Shown here: piece by piece, positions 60,476 through 64,000 of the stretch
Layout: each line of letters begins with the position of its first letter
How positions within the stretch are numbered: position 1 is the stretch's first letter
NCBI GenBank assembly: GCA_002270565.1
Contig: NQMI01000117.1
Span: forward strand, 15,817-79,816
From: Stenocarpella maydis
Taxonomy: Eukaryota > Ascomycota > Sordariomycetes > Diaporthales > Diaporthaceae
DNA length: 64,000 bases
Direction of reading: 5' to 3'
Made by a program: the position numbers and the translations under genes
Notes under the pieces: generated by a model
What the model saw: the letters and a program-made list of their open reading frames with translations, nothing else
Told to the model about the DNA's origin: nothing
Database searches by the model: none

Positions 60476-61538
60476 ATGGCTGCACTCACACACATCTGGC
60501 TTCTCTGCAGCCTGGCCGCCACGACCCTCGCCCAGGGCACCACCATCATACCGGCAGCACTCACCACCGGCTTCACGAGCAGCATCGGCCTCGAGGTCAG
60601 CTACCAGGGGACGGCGAGCCGCTTCGACGGGATCCAGGACGGCAGCACCGTGTCGGCGGCGGCCGTGGCGACGGACCCGGTGTTCGCCCTCTCGGACGAG
60701 TCGGGCATCAACACGCGCATCGCGTTCCTCGTCATGATGCTCGACACCACCGACCCCGCCGCGCCCGTGCTGCACTTCGCCCAGGACCAGTTCAAGGCCG
60801 ACGGCGAGCAGACGGGCATCTCGTCGCAGGCCCAGCCGCTCGTGCCCTACGCCCGCCCCGGCAGCCTCGGCGAGACGGGCCAGCGCCAGTACTCATTCCT
60901 GCTCTTCCAGCAGACGGCCGGCGCCACCATCTCGGGCCTGCCACGCGCGGGGGAGACCCTCGACGTCGAGCAGTTCCTCACGGCCAACAGCATGAGGGCC
61001 GCCCGTGCTGGCGTCGGCTTCTTGGTCGACACCTCGGGCGGCGGAGGAGGTGGTGGTGCCGCGGCCCCGTCGGCCCCTGCTACTACGGAGGTGAGCCGGA
61101 CTAATACCCCCATTGCGCCGAGCAACCCCCCTGTGGCCCCGAGCAATACTCCTGTCGCCCCGATCAACACTCCCATCGCGACCTTCTCATCAGTCATCCC
61201 CACCCCCCCAGCCGCCACACCCGAGGCTCCGGTCAGTCTTGTTCATTCCCCTTTCCGCCTCGCAGGGAGTCTGGCGTGGCACACTTCCTAATACTGAGTC
61301 CCGCCCACCATAGGTTCCCGCTCTACCCAGCTCGCCAGCCGCCCCAGGGCAGCCTCTGCCTTCGAGCGCGGGTTCCTCGCCGCCCTCCGCGACGCCTGGT
61401 GGTTCAGGTTCGCCGAGCGGGGGCGGCGAAGGCTCCGGCAGCGGTACTGCCACGGCGGGCGGCAGCGTCCTGGAGGTTGTATCCGCGCGGGCGCTGGCTG
61501 CTGTCGCCGGCTTGATCGGCGGCATGCTCCTGATATGA
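60476..61538 (+). CDS. Secreted GPI-anchored PEBP-like protein
   Basis: Two exons, 60476-61231 and 61314-61538 (intron GTCAGT..CATAG, phase 0), give 326 aa. A signal peptide is clear (MAALTHIWLLCSLAATTLAQ). The body resembles fungal phosphatidylethanolamine-binding-like proteins: LEVSYQGTASRFDGIQDGST, then MLDTTDPAAPVLHF in place of the DPDAP segment, and GETGQRQYSFLLFQQ in place of the GxHRY segment. After about residue 185 comes a Gly-rich stretch, four NTP[IV]AP-type heptapeptide repeats (about 206-233), and a Pro/Ser/Gly-rich linker typical of cell-wall proteins. The C-terminus ends in a hydrophobic ALAAVAGLIGGMLLI, as for GPI attachment. It is likely an extracellular or wall protein; its ligand is unknown. 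Confidence 0.8.
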
Positions 61539-62282
61539 GAGCCGGATGTGATGCTGGTCGACGAGAAAGGATGGCGTGAAATAAATCAACAAGTCCCGAG
61601 ATTCCCCTCTGAAAATATTCAAGTCCTCTCTACGGACACTGGGTACTTCATCATCACGATCCCGCGGTCGAGAGGCTGCGACTGGAGGCTGAGCCAGTCG
61701 GCCGCTGTGCTGCGTGACGAACTCATCCGGGAGGATGCAGGTGCTGCAGCCAGTGGGGTCCCCAACGGTAGCTACGATGATGGCGGACGTCAAGGGCCAG
61801 GGCCAGGGGACTCTTGGGGATGTAGGACGCTGGGTGGCCAGTATGTAGAGTCACCGAAGGCATCCGGGGATGTCCCACGCTGCTGGATGGCGAGGTGTGG
61901 TGCTATATGCTCAACATTGATCAATACCAAGAGCACGCACAATGGACACTCCGTAAATACCTGATATCTTACAGTTCCTGATGTGAAACGTATGCACCGG
62001 GCTCATGTTGGGGTCCAAACCGGCATGAACACGGCCCTTGCCCGTCTAACTGCCCACGGTAAGCAGCGCACCGTATCAGCGTTAGTCCAACCACATCGGA
62101 TTCACAGCCCTCGATGGTGTGGGTGCCTAGCGCGTGAACGGCAACAACGCGCTTACACCCTGTTTGGTCGCCGCCGCCAACATATAAAGTGCCTTCGGAT
62201 CCCAAGCCGAAGGGCACCCCTCTGCCGGACCTCTCATCATGCGCAGCACTGTCACGCCACACGCCCTCCATCCCGTCCAAAT
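61539..62282. other. Intergenic upstream of the sirtuin
   Basis: No domain in the open frames here. The frame of the sirtuin is open upstream to 61983, but the ATG at 62283 directly precedes the conserved part. A TATA-like ACATATAAAG lies near 62180. Confidence 0.45.
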
Positions 62283-63580
62283 ATGGCCGACACCGCGCCC
62301 AAGGTCCCAGAGGTAGAGCGCCACGAGGCATCCGCCGCCGTCGACGAAAAGGCGCAGATCCTCGCCGACCGGATCCGCACGAGCAGGCACCTCGTCGTCT
62401 TCACGGGGGCCGGCGTCTCGACCTCGGCCGGCATCGCCGACTTCAGGGGCCCCGAGGGCGCCTGGACGCTCATGGCGCAGGGCCGCGAGCATGACCTGCG
62501 CTCCATCGACACCCTGCAGGCGATCCCGACGCCGACTCACATGGCCCTTGTGCAGCTGCAGAACCGGGGGCTGCTCAAGTACCTCATCAGCCAGAACTGC
62601 GACGGGCTGCACCGACGGAGCGGCATTTTGCCGGTGAGGTGGCCCACATACCAGCTCTTGGTGCCTCCACGCACGCCCAAGTTTGGCTGATGTTTTGTTC
62701 TCCTCTTCTTTTTTATATGTAGGGTATTATATCTGAGCTCCACGGAAACAGCAATCGGGAGTATTGCGAGCCCTGCGGCAGAGAATACATCCGCGGTAAG
62801 TCGCTTGCCCCCGCCTCGGCTGGCTCGACGCGCTGACTTTGCTCTACCCTCCCAGACTTCCATGCCGTCGCCCCCGACGAGGCCCCGGCCCATGACCATC
62901 GTACAGGACGCAAGTGCGCCATCTGCGGTGGAGTCCTGCTCGACAGCATCATCAACTTCGGCGAGGACCTGCCCGAAGCAGACTTTAACCGCGCCTATGC
63001 GAACGCTAAGAAGTCAGATGTGTTCCTCGTGCTGGGGTCCTCTCTGACGGTGATGCCGGCAAACGAGATTCCAGAAATCCCGGGCCGGAAGCGCGCCCCG
63101 CTGTTGGCCATTTGCAATCTCCAAAAGACGCCGGTCGACGGTCTCGCTGACCTCCGCGTCTTCGCAAAATCCGACGACCTGATGATTCGCGTCATGGAAA
63201 AGCTTGACATCCCCATCCCGCCATTCATTCTTCAGCGTCGGCTGGTCATCACAAATGGGCAGAACCGGAGAGGAAAATTCCAAATCCATATCACCGGGGT
63301 GGATGTCGACGGAACGCCCAGTACATTTCTCCGTTCGGTCAGGTGTCGCAATAACAGGCGTGTGGCTCGCGCTGAGCCTCTCGTAATCGACTTTCGCGGT
63401 GGCTTGGAGCCAGGCACGCAAGTCGAGCTCGAGCTCGAGTTCATGGGCAACTATGGCGAGCCAAATTTGTGGCTAAGTCACGAGCACGTCGAACAGGCTG
63501 ATGGATCGGTCATCTATGACCTGAGGTATAGCCCGGCCGATGGGAAGTGGGATTTCAGCAGGGCGGACTCAATACATTGA
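62283..63580 (+). CDS. Sirtuin, SIRT6/7-like NAD-dependent deacylase
   Basis: Three exons, 62283-62633, 62723-62795 and 62856-63580, with introns GTGAGG..TGTAG and GTAAGT..CCCAG and matching phases, give 382 aa. The NAD-binding motif reads FTGAGVSTSAGIADFRGPEG (about residues 40-59), followed by SQNCDGLHRRSG and the catalytic His in SELHGN. The zinc site is formed by CEPC and CAIC about 30 residues apart, then NFGEDLP and GSSLTVMPA complete the Rossmann core. A C-terminal region of about 140 residues follows (from FILQRRLVITNGQ), longer than in minimal sirtuins and shaped like the class IV (SIRT6/SIRT7) group. Such enzymes remove acyl groups from histones and other proteins in the nucleus. 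The start at 62283 is preferred over upstream frame extension. Confidence 0.88.
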
Positions 63581-64000
63581 GGTTGGTTTGGCGTCGACAT
63601 CCTGAAAAACGGCGAGACAATTGATCGCATGCTTCTCGAAAGTGGTTCCTGCGGCGATGTGACGCAGATCATGCAGGAACGGCCATGACGACGGTGGGAA
63701 ACACGTGATGCTAGGGACTGCATTGTGAACCAGGGTTTCAAGTGGTAAGTTGCTCCAGGGGGAATAGCGGCCTTTGTGGCTGAAACGGCTTGAACCCTAC
63801 CTAGCTCGCCTAGGCTATAGTTATCACTGGCCGTTCAATCCTAGATGCCCATCAAAGAGACTTGAGTGTGGAAAGCGACTGAACCGCTTGCAAGGCTTTT
63901 GGCTAGTTATCGTTCAAGCTGTTATACAGGATGAAACCCTTGTAGCAGAGCGACCACCTCAGCCGACACTGGGCCGGGGTAATCGAGGATGAACGGAGTC
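63581..64000. other. Sirtuin 3' flank to window end
   Basis: No further gene recognised. The sequence continues past the window. Confidence 0.4.

Overview
The window looks like a contig of a filamentous ascomycete (Pezizomycotina, most likely Sordariomycetes). Genes are GC-rich, carry short introns of about 40-150 bp with GTRNGT-type donors, and sit between AT-rich blocks of mutated transposons. Repeat copies differ mostly by C-to-T and G-to-A, as expected from repeat-induced point mutation (RIP). Three assembly gaps or ambiguities are visible (7911, 21473, 25829-25844). All calls come from reading the sequence; no search was run.

Left part (1-8.3 kb): a nested transposon graveyard. A unit made of a retrotransposon 3' end plus its LTR is present twice in tandem (834-1936, 1937-3032) and abuts a broken pogo/Fot1-type transposase (3033-3715). 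A Mutator-like element (4082-7441) with 8-bp target duplications is inserted in a gypsy-type repeat whose uninterrupted relative lies at 22.73-23.19 kb. A solo LTR (5663-6058) is inserted inside the Mutator element.

Centre left (8.5-21 kb): an intact DHA2-type MFS exporter (+), then 6 kb of RIP-degraded DNA, then an apparently intact bifunctional class II/class I diterpene synthase (-). Divergent from the synthase is a P450 fragment with RIP-type stop codons. Together these read as the remains of a diterpenoid biosynthetic locus cut up by transposons.

21-28.4 kb: gypsy gag and integrase relics, a truncated second copy of the Mutator element, and a GC-rich island without a recognisable gene.

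28.5-38 kb: gene-rich. It holds a seven-transmembrane membrane protein (-), a cytochrome P450 with an out-of-frame splice junction (+), an 18-bp minisatellite and the autophagy scaffold Atg17 (+).

38-53 kb: a HET-domain gene broken by one frameshift and one nonsense codon (-), a DUF1275 membrane protein (-), an 860-bp TIR element with TA target duplication, an isocitrate lyase/PEP mutase family enzyme (+), and a relic ABCA-type transporter (-).

53-64 kb: a full-length but mutated Ty3/gypsy retrotransposon (53130-58610) with 364-bp LTRs and a 5-bp target duplication, a second P450 fragment (-), a GPI-anchored PEBP-like secreted protein (+), and a sirtuin (+).
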